Part shown: piece after piece, positions 44,767 to 55,379 of the stretch
Position numbering within the stretch: the stretch's first letter is position 1
How the letters are laid out: each line of letters starts with the position of its first letter
Source: Hyaloperonospora brassicae
Taxonomy: Eukaryota > Oomycota > Peronosporomycetes > Peronosporales > Peronosporaceae
DNA: 64,000 bases
NCBI GenBank assembly: GCA_947650285.1
Contig: CANTFL010000641.1
Location: forward strand, 62,001 to 126,000
Direction of reading: 5' to 3'
Notes under the pieces: generated by a model
Told to the model about the DNA's origin: nothing
Database searches by the model: none
Seen by the model: the letters and a program-made list of their open reading frames with translations, nothing else
Position numbers and translations under genes: made by a program

Positions 44767-45209
44767 TCACTCGTCGTCCGAGTCGTCATAATCCTCGTCA
44801 TCGTCGTCCCGAATCGGACCTCTTCCCCCATGTTTCTCCACGTTCTTCTCCTTTTCCTTTTCCTCTTCGCTCGCTCGTTCTTTCAATACGTCTTCTTCCA
44901 GAGCTCGCAATAGCTCCAACTCGGCGTCAACAAGTAGAGGAGCTCGAGGGGTCTTGCCATCTCCAGGCACTGGACGCTGGCACTGGTTGTCCATGTGGTA
45001 ATCCTTCTTTTGTGCCATGTCAGTGTTGTAACACAAAGAAAGCAAAACAAAACACAGCAAAAGCACAAAAGTGATGACAATCTCGGCCATTTGCTTGTTA
45101 TAAAATGACGTTCCGTCGCGTCTCTTTTGCACAAACAGACCTTCGATTCGTAGTGAGTGACATGGCACTCAAGAAAGGGAGCTCTACACACCGCGCACGT
45201 CGATCGCAC
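44767..45209 (-). CDS. Small acidic protein, probably with an N-terminal zinc motif (two models)
   Basis: The C-terminal part is certain: a mostly charged chain ending GGRGPIRDDDDEDYDDSDDE at 44767. Upstream there are two readings. In the first, a T-rich GT-AG intron (about 45007-45140, with a tandem AAGAAG acceptor) joins an exon encoding CAVCRAPFLECHVTHYESK to DYHMDNQCQ, making a C2H2-like finger (C-x2-C...C-x3-H) followed by the acidic tail. In the second, no intron is removed and translation starts at MAEIVITFVLLLCFVLLSL (about 45087), giving a signal-anchor peptide. The T-rich tract favours the intron; however no ATG is in frame before the finger, so the first exon start is unresolved. 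The gene lies head to head with the HAD-like gene, about 100 bp apart. Confidence 0.5.
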
Positions 45210-45307
45210 ATGTCGTTCGGACCCATTTTGCTTCGGGTGTAGCCATATCCGCTGTCTCGGCGGTCGTCACGACGTCCCGAGTGTACCGCGCACGTGCTCC
45301 TTTCTCC

Positions 45308-46615
45308 ATGGCCGCAGAAAGTACCCGCCAGCGCATTGTGCTGCACTTTGACATCAATCGCACGATCCTCATGTCGGACGCAGCAGGTGGTCGGACCATG
45401 GAAGATACCGTCAATTACCTCCTCTCCGAGTGCACATATGGCTACGCCACGACGGACTCGTCCAGTCCACCCACGTGGACATGCAACGCAATTGCCTCGT
45501 CTCATACGCCACCCGCTGCCCTACCGACAACAACAACAACAACAACACCACCAACGATGAACTTCGACCAGCAGCGCTTGATAACCTACAAACAATTTGT
45601 CGATGACCTGTACCCATATGCAAGCGCAGCTTCCACGCGCGACAGCCGACACGCTATCGACCACATCAAAGCGATCAACAAGGCAGCCAAGCACAAGCGC
45701 ACGGCGTTGCAGTCGGCGTTTACCGGTGCACCCGATGCACCTGGCCAGCCTGTCCAGTCGTCGTTTGCGGCCGTGATGCGTGCATTGCAGTTCCCAGTCG
45801 GCACACAGCGCGATGCGGCAACCCATTTGGCGACAGTGATGCCACCGTCTCGTCTGCAAGCAGCTTGGCAGCAAGGCCGGTACTACCTGCTGCCGTCGTT
45901 TCTGCACTTCTTGTGCTACTTGGCGTCGCCGAAAGTGACGGAGAAACAGCTGGACGTGAAGCTCGTGTTCCGGACCTTTGGCGACGATATTGTTGAAGTC
46001 AAGCGGGAATTGGATCTCTTGGTCAATGGGCAACACCCTGTTGGCCTGCCAGCGCTGCCGGAGCATTTTCGACTCGACTTGACGCCCGATGCACGTTGCG
46101 TTGGTACGTTTTACCGCGATGGATTCGGAGCGGACGGTACGGCTTTGGCCGTGGGCACGCTGGCGAAAGTGCCGGTTTCCACCACGCTCGCACAAGACGG
46201 TGCGAGTGCACCCAATAGCTTTTACGCAACGCTGGACGAGACAGTTGAAGTCATTCGTGGCTTCGAGCCGATTCAGGACACGCTGGAGGATATGTTCCAC
46301 AAGGCCAGTACGCTGGCGCTCCGTGATTACTGGGAGTGGTGGAGCGCCCATGCTGAAGACGGCCAGTATGGAAAGTTACTGCTCGTGGACGAAGAAAAAG
46401 TGACGAAACACGGCGAGGTCGTTGTATTTTTTGACGACCACATTGAGGCCCATCACGCACATATTGTGGATGTACGCGACGTGCGTTCAGGAACTCCAAT
46501 GGGCTTTGAGAAGACTCGGCACAAGTACTTGCAGCGCGTGGAGCCCATTGAAGCGATCACAGACCCAAACTACTTCATCTCGCTGTTTGAGAAACACGTG
46601 GCCAAGGCGCAGTAG
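45308..46615 (+). CDS. HAD-like protein with DIN motif
   Basis: A 435-residue single-exon protein starting MAAESTRQRIVL. The first strand carries LHFDINRTILM (Asp15, Asn17), in the place of HAD motif I (DxD), and LSECTYG; LVFRTFGDD (about 220) resembles motif II and VVVFFDDHIE (about 373) motif IV, in the right order for the haloacid-dehalogenase fold. HAD proteins use the first Asp as nucleophile and the second, two residues on, as general acid; here the second is Asn. That would suit a phosphonatase/ATPase-like or non-phosphatase role rather than a classical phosphatase. Residues 60-80 hold a Thr run from an ACA microsatellite. The substrate is unknown. Its end is 110 bp from the convergent bromodomain-like gene. 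Confidence 0.72.
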   Translation: MAAESTRQRIVLHFDINRTILMSDAAGGRTMEDTVNYLLSECTYGYATTDSSSPPTWTCNAIASSHTPPAALPTTTTTTTPPTMNFDQQRLITYKQFVDDLYPYASAASTRDSRHAIDHIKAINKAAKHKRTALQSAFTGAPDAPGQPVQSSFAAVMRALQFPVGTQRDAATHLATVMPPSRLQAAWQQGRYYLLPSFLHFLCYLASPKVTEKQLDVKLVFRTFGDDIVEVKRELDLLVNGQHPVGLPALPEHFRLDLTPDARCVGTFYRDGFGADGTALAVGTLAKVPVSTTLAQDGASAPNSFYATLDETVEVIRGFEPIQDTLEDMFHKASTLALRDYWEWWSAHAEDGQYGKLLLVDEEKVTKHGEVVVFFDDHIEAHHAHIVDVRDVRSGTPMGFEKTRHKYLQRVEPIEAITDPNYFISLFEKHVAKAQ

Positions 46616-46725
46616 CCTGGCCGCATCGAACATGGCATCCAGGCGGCCTGAAGTGGCGCGCACATTGTCACAGGGCTTTACACGTGCTACGAGTGAGCGA
46701 CTAACGCGTTGTCAAATTGCACCGC

Positions 46726-49131
46726 TCATCGCTTTCGTCCGCCCTTCTTTCTGCCCCTCGATCGTGGCGCGGTGTTCTTCTTCTTCGGTGTGCTCGGTTC
46801 CTCCTCATCCTGCTTCTGCTCAACATCACCTTCTATCTTCATCTCTTCAGCATTTTGCTCCACAGCAGCATCGTTGCCTTCTCTTTCCAGAACCAAGGAC
46901 AGAGCCTCACCACCGCTGTTCCCCTCTTCGTTACCACTACCAGCGCTAGTTGCGCTAGTTGCAGCAGCTGCAGCTGCCGCAGCAACTGCCCGCCGTTTTT
47001 GCTGACGTGAGCTGATTCGTGTTGCTGGCATTAACGGTCGGCGCCTGCGTGCTGGTGTACGCCTTGCAGGAGTCTTGGACGTATTGTGAGGTCGACGTGA
47101 CTTCGGGTCTGCTTCAGAAGCCGACGCATCGTGGCTTTCTGACGCACTCACTTCTTCGCTTGCGGAGGCTGCAGAAACGGATGCACCTCGTATTCGTTTC
47201 CGCGTTTTCTGCGAGGAAGGAGAGGGGGCCGCAGAGCCAGGGCCATCGCTCGTGACACTCGTGCGCTTCCGAATCCGAGTTGATGCGCGCGTGGGCGAAA
47301 GCAGACGTAGATCGAGGAATTCACCAGCAAGTGTCTTGCCATCCGAGTCGTTCATGTCAGTAGTATCTTCCACAGCTCGATGACTGGTTTCGCCTGATAC
47401 AGCCTCTTCAGCTTTGTGGGTGTGTTTTGCTTCTTTCTTGCAAGCGACTTCGTCTCTCTCCTTACGAGCCGTAGCCTCTTCTTCTGCTTCGCGTATCTTT
47501 TGCAGCAAAACGTCCTCTTTCTTGATGCTGGCTTTACGCAGCGTCTCCGTCAGCGTCCTCGCAAAATGCAGCAGCTCAACGCCCTTTCTCCTTGCTTCAA
47601 GCCGCTCATGGCGCTCAGCGTCCGTCACGACGTGCTGACAGAAAAGATACACTTGCTCTGCAAACTGCGCCCACTCACAGATCACGCCACTTGCTACGAA
47701 CGCCTGGATCTTCTCTAAATCCACCTGGTGCGTCACGCCCATCTGATCGTCACCAACTTTCTTCGTAAACATGGCGGGATCCACGTCCTTGCTCTTGGCC
47801 ACCGACACAATCTTCGACAGCACGTCCAGCAGCATATTCCGCCGCAGCACCTTTAAGCTCGCCAACGCAGCCTCTGCCTCCTCCTTTTTCGACTTCCTCT
47901 CGTCAACCACAATTTGCTCTTTTGCGCTACTTTCCTCTTCTTCAACCACAACAACCTTCTTCTCCCCCTCTGTCTCCTCCTCCCCCTTCTCCTCCTCCAC
48001 CAAAACCTTTTCCTCACCCATCACTTTCTTCTCCTCCATCGACTTTTCATCCTCCGCCAGTTTCTGCTCCTCCATCGATTTGCCGTCCTCCGCCACTGTC
48101 TTCTCTACCTCGTTCTCTTGCCCCTCTTTCATCACCACATCATTCATCTCTTCAGCTTTTACATCCTCCATCTCCTCCTTCTTTGATTTCTCCTCCGCAT
48201 CCTCAACCACCACCTCCAGCTCCGTCGCCCTCTCTTCCCGTTCGTTTGTCTCCTCCTTCGCCTCCTCCTCCTCCCTCTCCTCCTCCTTCTCGTCTTTTAC
48301 CTCCTCTAGCTTCTCGACCTCTTCCACATGCTTCTCCCCTGTCTCCTCCTTCTTCTCCTTCCCATTTTCCCTCTCTTGCTGCTCAACCTCCCTCCCATCC
48401 TCCTCCACTGTCCTTTTCTCCTCCACTTCTTCCTTTGCGACCTCCTTCGCCGTCACATCGTTCCTCTCTTTCACCTCCACATTTCTCTCCACCTCCTCCT
48501 TCACCTCCTTCACCTCCTCCACCTCTTTCGTCTTCTCTTGCCCCCTCTTCTCTTTTTCCCGCTTCATCTTCTCCTGCTCGTCCACGTCCTCACCCATCTT
48601 GACCTCCTCCTCAATCTTTCCTCCCTCCTCACCCTTTTTGGCAGCGCCAACAGCACCTCCTTCTCCAGCAGCAGCAGCAGCACCAACAGTAGCTCCAGTA
48701 TCGTCTCGAGGAGATACCACCGGTAGCCCATCCCCGACATCCTGTCGAGTGTCTCGTTCTTCGATATCTTCGAACCGCCTTCGCGGTCTCGTCCTCGGAC
48801 GTCTCCTCTGCCCTCTCACGTGCTCGAGCGCCGACTCCACGTGTCGCTTGCCATAGCTCTCCCGTCGCTCCTGTTTATCTTCAGTTTCTTCCACTCGTCG
48901 AGCAGCTTCGTACTCGTCCACGAGCGCCCCCAAGTCGGACGGGAACGAACTGCCTTTGGGCGTCCAGAGCGACAAGAGAGGGGCGAATTGCGGCTCGGGA
49001 AGCGACAGATCGCCTGCTGCTGCAGCAACAGCCAATGTCACGAGCTTGTCGTCCCGCTCGCCAGCGCGCAGGGCGGCGATCTCGGCTTGTAAGTACGCAA
49101 TCGCGTCGTCCAGCTGCGGCTTGGCGGCCAT
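46726..49131 (-). CDS. Bromodomain-like chromatin protein with long Glu/Lys-rich repeat region
   Basis: An 801-residue protein from MAAKPQLDDAIAYLQ (49131; the frame opens earlier). Order of parts: a helical N-terminus, a basic patch near 110 (RRRPRTRPRRR), about 270 residues of Glu/Lys/Val-rich low-complexity helix (about 150-415), then a globular segment at about 427-535 in which KVLRRNMLLDVLSKI, VDLEKIQAFVASGVICEWAQF and AEQVYLFCQHVV match the helices of a bromodomain (xDLxxIxxxIxxGxIxxWxEFxxDVxLxxxN), closest in style to BRD8-type NuA4 subunits. The acetyl-lysine Asn is not evident (His in that place). The C-terminus has TPARRTPARRRRP-type basic repeats, a polyalanine run and a final RSRGRKKGGRKR, all fitting DNA or nucleosome contact. 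A NuA4/BRD8 assignment is tentative; nuclear chromatin role likely. Confidence 0.65.
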   Translation of the reverse strand: MAAKPQLDDAIAYLQAEIAALRAGERDDKLVTLAVAAAAGDLSLPEPQFAPLLSLWTPKGSSFPSDLGALVDEYEAARRVEETEDKQERRESYGKRHVESALEHVRGQRRRPRTRPRRRFEDIEERDTRQDVGDGLPVVSPRDDTGATVGAAAAAGEGGAVGAAKKGEEGGKIEEEVKMGEDVDEQEKMKREKEKRGQEKTKEVEEVKEVKEEVERNVEVKERNDVTAKEVAKEEVEEKRTVEEDGREVEQQERENGKEKKEETGEKHVEEVEKLEEVKDEKEEEREEEEAKEETNEREERATELEVVVEDAEEKSKKEEMEDVKAEEMNDVVMKEGQENEVEKTVAEDGKSMEEQKLAEDEKSMEEKKVMGEEKVLVEEEKGEEETEGEKKVVVVEEEESSAKEQIVVDERKSKKEEAEAALASLKVLRRNMLLDVLSKIVSVAKSKDVDPAMFTKKVGDDQMGVTHQVDLEKIQAFVASGVICEWAQFAEQVYLFCQHVVTDAERHERLEARRKGVELLHFARTLTETLRKASIKKEDVLLQKIREAEEEATARKERDEVACKKEAKHTHKAEEAVSGETSHRAVEDTTDMNDSDGKTLAGEFLDLRLLSPTRASTRIRKRTSVTSDGPGSAAPSPSSQKTRKRIRGASVSAASASEEVSASESHDASASEADPKSRRPHNTSKTPARRTPARRRRPLMPATRISSRQQKRRAVAAAAAAAATSATSAGSGNEEGNSGGEALSLVLEREGNDAAVEQNAEEMKIEGDVEQKQDEEEPSTPKKKNTAPRSRGRKKGGRKR

Positions 49132-49969
49132 TAGTGGCATAAGTGTTGGGGAGTTGCAAGATAAGGGTAGTGATTGCGCAATAAGGGGTGAGTGTTGCAC
49201 AGAGTGATGGTCAGGGCAATCGATCGGAGTGACCGAATGGGCTCCGCTAGTTTTCAATTATTGCTCACAGAACGCGGCAAATATATTTTTTTGGTGGCCG
49301 AGCTATTCTGTGTCGACCAGAAGATGGAGAGTATGTTGTAGTAAGACGGATCAGCTGACGTTGCGGGTGCAAGATTTTGTTCGCTACATATCGTGCAAAC
49401 GACGACACGGTATACCGCCCAATTGAACCTCTGTGTTCGGTGCTTCGCTTCACAGCATGAGGCGGGTTGAGACTTGCTTGACATACACTTTTCGACAACA
49501 CTGCCCTGTAGCTGTAATCGACCAACAGAATTGTACCGAAAATACTGTTCATGCAGTCGAGCTATGACAGCATGGACGCACTTCTACAAGTGCTGCAAAA
49601 GCTCATCGAGAGTGTGTGAGCACCGGCACAGATGCAGTTTATGAGACTGCTTGCGGAGAAGACGCAGGATGAGATCGCATTAGCGCGTAAAATCGGTGGC
49701 GGCAATAAATGTATACCGGTCTTTGCTCATGAGTGAGCATCAGCACAGTCCTTTTGGACGTGAAGTTGTGGCCATATTCGTAATGTGAACAAAGTGCGCA
49801 CTCCGATAGTCTATCGCCTATCTGCTCATTGTGGTCAACCGCTTTTTCGAGCAAAAAGCAGAGTGAATGTCACTTCAACAAGCCGATCCTTGTGTAATTT
49901 CCAAAGTATCCATGTGGTCCACACACGAATTCACTGTCTGCTATTGCAGTTCGGCTTCCCGACTTTACC

Positions 49970-52900
49970 ATGGGCGACGACTTTTTGCGTGCCTTAACTG
50001 CCGAACTGGCGCAGACTCAGCGTGCGCTCGCGCCAACCTGCTTGTTCTGCGTGCCCCAGCCCCGTTCACTTCGTACGGACGATTTAATTGACCAGAACGT
50101 CGTGTACACGCACCTCCTCACTCCGACTGGCATCAACGACGACGGGCCACAGCAACGTCTCGGCGCGTATCGCACACTAAATGGTAGCTATCGCTTCTAT
50201 ATTGTGTGTTGTACATCAAATACAGGTTTCTTTGCTGGAACGATCGAAGGAGTGATGGTCACGTCAACATCTGTTGTCGAAAGGGAAACATGTCACGATC
50301 GTCGGGTCGCATATCCGCACGAGCGACGGGTTTCCAGACGCCCGACAGGTGCGGATCTTGCTGTCAGAAAGGCGCGACGTCTGCCATCAACACGTGACGG
50401 TGTTGCACATCAGCCGACCGCTTGAAGGCGGTATCCAAGTGCCCGACGACCTGAACGAAATGGACATGGCTACATTTCGGAAATACACCGCCATGTTGCG
50501 GTCGTTTCCCGAGAACGAGCTCGTGTTTTACCATTTAAACGAGACAATCAATCAGGTGCACAAGATCTGCGCCCACGAACGCGTGTTCACCGAGCGGTAC
50601 CAAGAGACGCTGCCAGATACTCTACGGGAAGAGTGGGACGCTGCCGTCGGCGAGTTGACCCGCGCGGGCAGTTTCAATGACAGTCAAGACGAAGAAAGAC
50701 AGCAACAACAACAGCAACGACAACAACAGCTGTCGAGTATGCATGGCCGCGCGGGTCACTTGCTGCAACTACAACAGGTCGTCGAGTGTTACTTGATGGA
50801 GCGACTGCACGACCTGATCTTTCCTCGGATCGTTGCAAGTTGCCGGGAGCTCGATCAGAAGTTGCACACTGTCATGTCGCGTATGCGACACTACACGCCC
50901 CAAGATTTTGGAATCCGCCAGGAGTTTCAGGTACGCAACAACGAGCTATTTATAGTGCTGGAGGCTGCTGCTCGAGGGCTAGGGCGAGGCAACGTACTTG
51001 CAGCGTGAGTTTTTTTTTAACTATTTGGTGACTGATTGCTGTGTGTCTGTGGGTCATGTTCGCGGATGGGTGGGGCTCTGAATGTGTGTATGTACGTGTG
51101 TAGTGCTATGTGATTGAAGCACGGGATACGCTGCTCACTGTTGTGGACAAGAAGACGCCATTGGATATGCTGCTTGTTCTCAAAACGTGCATGGACCAAA
51201 TCAGTGACGCCATTACGCAGAACATCAGGCAACGTCGACTCGATTTCGGTGCGTGTCGCTGGTTTTTGCAGACGGTTGTCGTGGTGATGAGAGTGTGACT
51301 CGAAAGTCGTTCGACTGCATTGTGTCGCAGAGGCGTATCAGCTCACGACCGATGATATCCTGGACCAGCTGTTGGTTGTGCTTCTTCAGGCACACAGTCA
51401 CCTGTCTCGCCAATCACCAACGAAATGCACTGCCGATCCCGTCTCCCAATTCCCCATGGCCGCTGTGATGCGGTACATGTCGGACTACCACTTTATCAAT
51501 TCCAACACAACCGCGTTGGGGTTTACAATGGCCAATTTCCAAGTCGCGGTGGAATATTTTCTACTGCGTGGAGAGCACCACGACGACTGTGATAGTGTTT
51601 GTGAAGCTACTTCTGGTACTCGGGACACAGATGGTGCTGGAAGGAGCTGCAGCCAACAGATTGCCGAGTCCATTTGTGTGCAAGCTGCCCATGGAATTCG
51701 TCGAGATCTGATGAAAGCTGTGGAAACTATCGCATGTGCACGACGAGAGGCTGGAGCAGAGACTAGACAAGGTATATCCGGTCACATCTATGGCAGTGCT
51801 AAGGTTCCTACAAGTGACGCGGTGCCCGTGTCGATGAGCCGTTTATCGATCATTGGTGGGTGGTCTTCGTCGACTAGTGGCGCACCGCTGGAAGACAAAG
51901 ACGAGGCTTTGTCAGATGGTCCACTTGCTGTGCATCCTGTCAACTTTAGGTACAATCAACAGCAGACAACGGTGGCGAGGAACAGGAACATACTGCGTGT
52001 GAGTGGAGGTCAAAGGTTTTTTGCAGCAGTATTGGAAGATGGCAAACTGTGGACGTGGGGAGACAGCAGCGGTGGTCGCTTGGGGTACGCTCTTGTACAT
52101 GGAGACTCGAGACGCGTGTATCGTCCACAGCGTGTACGTGCTTTGGAGCAGCAGACCATCACTCAAGTTGCTTGCGGAGCTTTTCATACACTGGTTACGG
52201 ATTTGAATGGACATGTGTTTGCATGGGGAAGCAACTCGAGAGGTCAGTTGGGGCTTTCATCACCAAGAACGTTGTCAACTGTGGTGGAAAAACCGACGGT
52301 CGTGGAAGGTCTGCGAGGGACGTATATGAGCTCCGTTGCGTGCGGCGAGTACCACTCGTTGGCTCTATCCTCTGACTGCCGTGTTTTTTCGTGGGGATGC
52401 AACAAATATGGAAAACTTGGACGTACTGCTGACGGCTTGCTAGATATGATGGTAAGTGTGTAGAATGCGTGAGTGGGTCAACTTATTTTGACTGCTAGAT
52501 AACGATGTTGGGTACTGTTGTGTATTAGCAACCTAGACTGCTTGAGGCAGACTGGACAGGATGGTCGATCGACATGAAGTCAAGGATCGGGAGTGGAGAA
52601 CGGAACGTCATCAGCCGCATTGCTGCTGGAAAAGACCATTCGCTTGCTATCAGCGGCAACGGTGTGGGGTTCACGTGGGGACGTGGCGACTCTGGCCAAC
52701 TCGGACATGGCTGCTACATGAATGCCGATCAACCGATGCAAGTCATGGCACTCTCAGCGGCTGTCGCAGGCATCTCTGATCTAGTTGATGTCGCAGGGGG
52801 TAGTGACTTTTCGCTCTTTTTGCTGCGTAATGGAACAATATGTATTTGCGGACGTGATCCTTCGCTGGACATCGACAAGGTGCTTCTCTCCCCAACGCTG

Positions 52901-53152
52901 CTGTCACTTCCGCCGCAGCTCGAGCGCGACTTCTTTGGCCGGATTGTCCAAGTCTCGTGTGGAGAAACGCACTACGCGCTTTTGACAAATTGTGGAGCGC
53001 TTCTGCTTTCATACACGAGCTCGTCGCAGCTATCACCCAATGCAGGATCGGCAACAGCAGAAGTGCATGAGAGACGTGTGGCGTGGGTGAAGGAAGCTGG
53101 TGTCGTAGGTCAGATGGATTGTGGCGCGTCACACACGCTAGTAGCTGGTTAA
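49970..53152 (+). CDS. VPS9-domain and RCC1-repeat protein (putative Rab5-type GEF)
   Basis: A five-exon model (49970-50183, 50284-50993, 51104-51248, 51331-52451, 52529-53152) gives 937 residues in one frame. Residues about 1-300 form an N-terminal region with a Gln-rich stretch (from a CAA run at 50700-50730). A VPS9 domain follows at about 300-440: CYVIEARDTLLTVVDKKTPL, LTTDDILDQLLVVLLQAHSH, FPMAAVMRYMSDYHF and TMANFQVAVEYF. VPS9 domains exchange GDP for GTP on Rab5-family GTPases at endosomes. From about 530 to the end are RCC1 beta-propeller repeats (VACGAFHTLVTDLNGHVFAW, GSNSRGQLGL, FSWGCNKYGKLG, FTWGRGDSGQLG). Animal alsin also combines RCC1 and VPS9, but with RCC1 first and DH/PH and MORN parts between. 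Splice sites at 50184 and 50994 are less canonical (GTAGCT, GTACTT) and were chosen to keep the frame. The gene runs in the same direction as the DHHC gene 960 bp downstream. Confidence 0.82.
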
Positions 53153-54109
53153 CAGCATCTTCAGAATAATGGTAAGATATCAAGAAAATGGTTTGCAAAC
53201 AAAGTGAGCTCCCAGCCAAGCGTATCCTGCTATTACCTCGATGTTTCCAAGCCTTGTGGCGGCCAAACTTGATCATCAGGCGAAGACAATTTTGATCGTG
53301 GTTCGCTGCGTGTGGTGCAAGACACAGGAGCACGCTGGCAAGGCTTTTTCCACACACTGGTATCGAATCCAGCTTATTTGTGCTATTGCAATGGAACTCA
53401 AAGAAACTTTGTTTGTTGCAGTGACATGTCGACACGAGCTTTCGCACAGCAGGTATTCCTGAGCGTCAACAGAGAATATCGTGCGCATTCGGTAGCTGCT
53501 TCGTTGTTGAGTGGACCAGTCAACAAGTGAGTGCTTGGGAACGGCAATCGCTTGTGCGACACCCTCTGGTCAATTGCCAGGATGGATAGCTGTCTAGTAC
53601 AGGGGACAAGTCGATGACCTACGCACGTGTACCCATAATGATTTGCGGTCAAAAGCGATCGCTATGGCAGTGAACGTCATCATCGCGAAGAGACGCGAAT
53701 GGCAGGATCCGTAGGTACTTCGACGGATGGTGCAGCTGACACGTGGGTGGGGTCAACGACTCACTGTGACAACGAAGGGAGAACGCAGATGTTGCTGCGG
53801 TGACTGGGCTTCAGGGATATGCAGGATCAAGGAAGCAGAATGAAGGACCGATCCAGCAGATGCTGACAACCCGACACTCGTCAACAGTCAACGCGCTCTC
53901 CGCTCAGTGCATTGTCCAAGCAGCAACGTGTCCAAGAAAAGACGTGTCAACAAAGGCAGCAACGGATTGTTACAGCCCGTGCGCGGTCAGTGATTGTATT
54001 TCCAATTCAGCTTCTTGTGACTGACTGACTGACTGACATGTGAGGCTGACACGAGTGATGGATTGACAGGACGTTTACTGAAGAGGAAGATTCGTTTTTT
54101 TTACACAGT
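53153..54109. other. Intergenic region
   Basis: About 960 bp between two plus-strand genes. No gene recognised. A (GACT)4 run lies near 54020-54037 just upstream of the DHHC gene. Confidence 0.4.
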
Positions 54110-55121
54110 ATGAGCCGTAATCCAAACAGGGATTTGCCACGTGTGACAAGGGAGACGGAATTGTTGAGGCTGTCAAAACCCAAGATGCTGCATACGACGG
54201 CTCCTGCATCCGTTGTGCAATGTGACCCGAGCACGTGGAACGCTGGCGGACGCTATGAAGATGACCGGTTGCTGGCTCAGAGTCAGCATGAGTGGCAGGT
54301 GCTCAAGGTGCTCACTGGTGGTTCACAGTGTTCCCCGACGCACCACGTGCTGGAGTTTGTGCGGCTCAAGCGTGTAAACTATGGAATTCGATGGCGGAAC
54401 GTACGAAACGCAGACGCTGTTCCACCACGCTGCATGATGGGACCTCATTGGTACTTGATGGTGGCGACGTGGTCGTGTTTCAGCGTACTGGTGGTAACAG
54501 TGAACGTGGTGACCATTGGAAAGGCGGGAATGGTCGAAAGAGGGGCCGGAGTGTTGCTCTCTGGCATGTGCTTGACGTGCTACGCCCTTGTTGGATGCAC
54601 GAATCCCGGTATTGTTCAGAGGTGGGAAAGGTAGACAAGGAAAGAGAGAGATGGAGAAACGTCGCTGCTGTTGACTGACGTGTTTGTTTTCACTTGGTGG
54701 TGTGAATTCGTCAGGACGGACGTGCCTCTTGATGATACGTTCACCTATTGCGACCATTGTGAGTCATATCGACCGGAAGGGTGCGTTTGTGCATGTTGCA
54801 AGTATCTGACGAGTTTGGTTTGATTGACGAGAAGTTCGATTGTGTGTGTGTTTGCTGTTGTCCAGAGCGATGCATTGTATGGACTGTCGAGTGTGCATTG
54901 AAGAGTACGATCACCACTGTCCGTGGACGGGCAAATGCATCGGCAAGCGCAACGTCCGCTACTTTTACGCGTGGCTCTTCTTCTTAGTGCTGGCATTCGT
55001 CTACGAAATGATCGAGTTCACGACGTATTTCCTTCCACCTGACGATCGCAATGTACTCGACTCGCTGGACGACTCACTGGAGATTGGCGCGTCAGTCGTC
55101 ACGCCTGCCCCACTTGCATAA
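54110..55121 (+). CDS. DHHC-type protein S-palmitoyltransferase
   Basis: Three exons (54110-54621, 54715-54780, 54866-55121) code for 277 residues. Two membrane segments precede the catalytic loop (WYLMVATWSCFSVLVVTVNV near 125-145 and a second near 153-165), then the cysteine-rich domain: YCDHCESYRPEG, HCMDC, CIEEYDHHCPWTGKCIG, with the DHHC tetrad at 208-211, then another membrane segment (FYAWLFFLVLAFVYEMI). These enzymes transfer palmitate from palmitoyl-CoA first to the DHHC cysteine, then to a cysteine of a target protein, on Golgi, ER or plasma membrane. The protein ends only about 60 residues after the DHHC loop, with one clear membrane segment there instead of two, so it may be short or have an undetected last exon. 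Its end is 258 bp from the convergent Orai-like gene. Confidence 0.92.
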
Positions 55122-55379
55122 GTGTGTCAGAGATCCGAAAACATGCACTCCTGACGACAATGAGACCATCACTGCAAGTTCTGGTAGCAGCACCATACTT
55201 TGCTGGCACAGTATCCTGCCAAATGGGGGTGTATCGATCGAAGTTACGTCAACACATCAACGATGTCCAAACATGCCACGTACTGATCGCCAGCTCGACA
55301 AGATCCAAGAAAGCACATGTGATCCATCTCGCGCTGTCGCGAATTCTTGTCAACACGTCGCTCGGTCTGCGGAACTGAT

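Noticed and set aside
45521..46351. Minus-strand open frame of 276 codons
   Set aside because: Antisense shadow of the HAD-like gene, GC-rich codons produce it; no domain and no start context.
47771..48856. Plus-strand open frame of 361 codons (Ser/Phe/Pro-rich)
   Set aside because: It is the antisense of the Glu/Lys-rich repeat of the bromodomain-like gene; GAG/AAG-rich DNA has few stops on the other strand. No domain.
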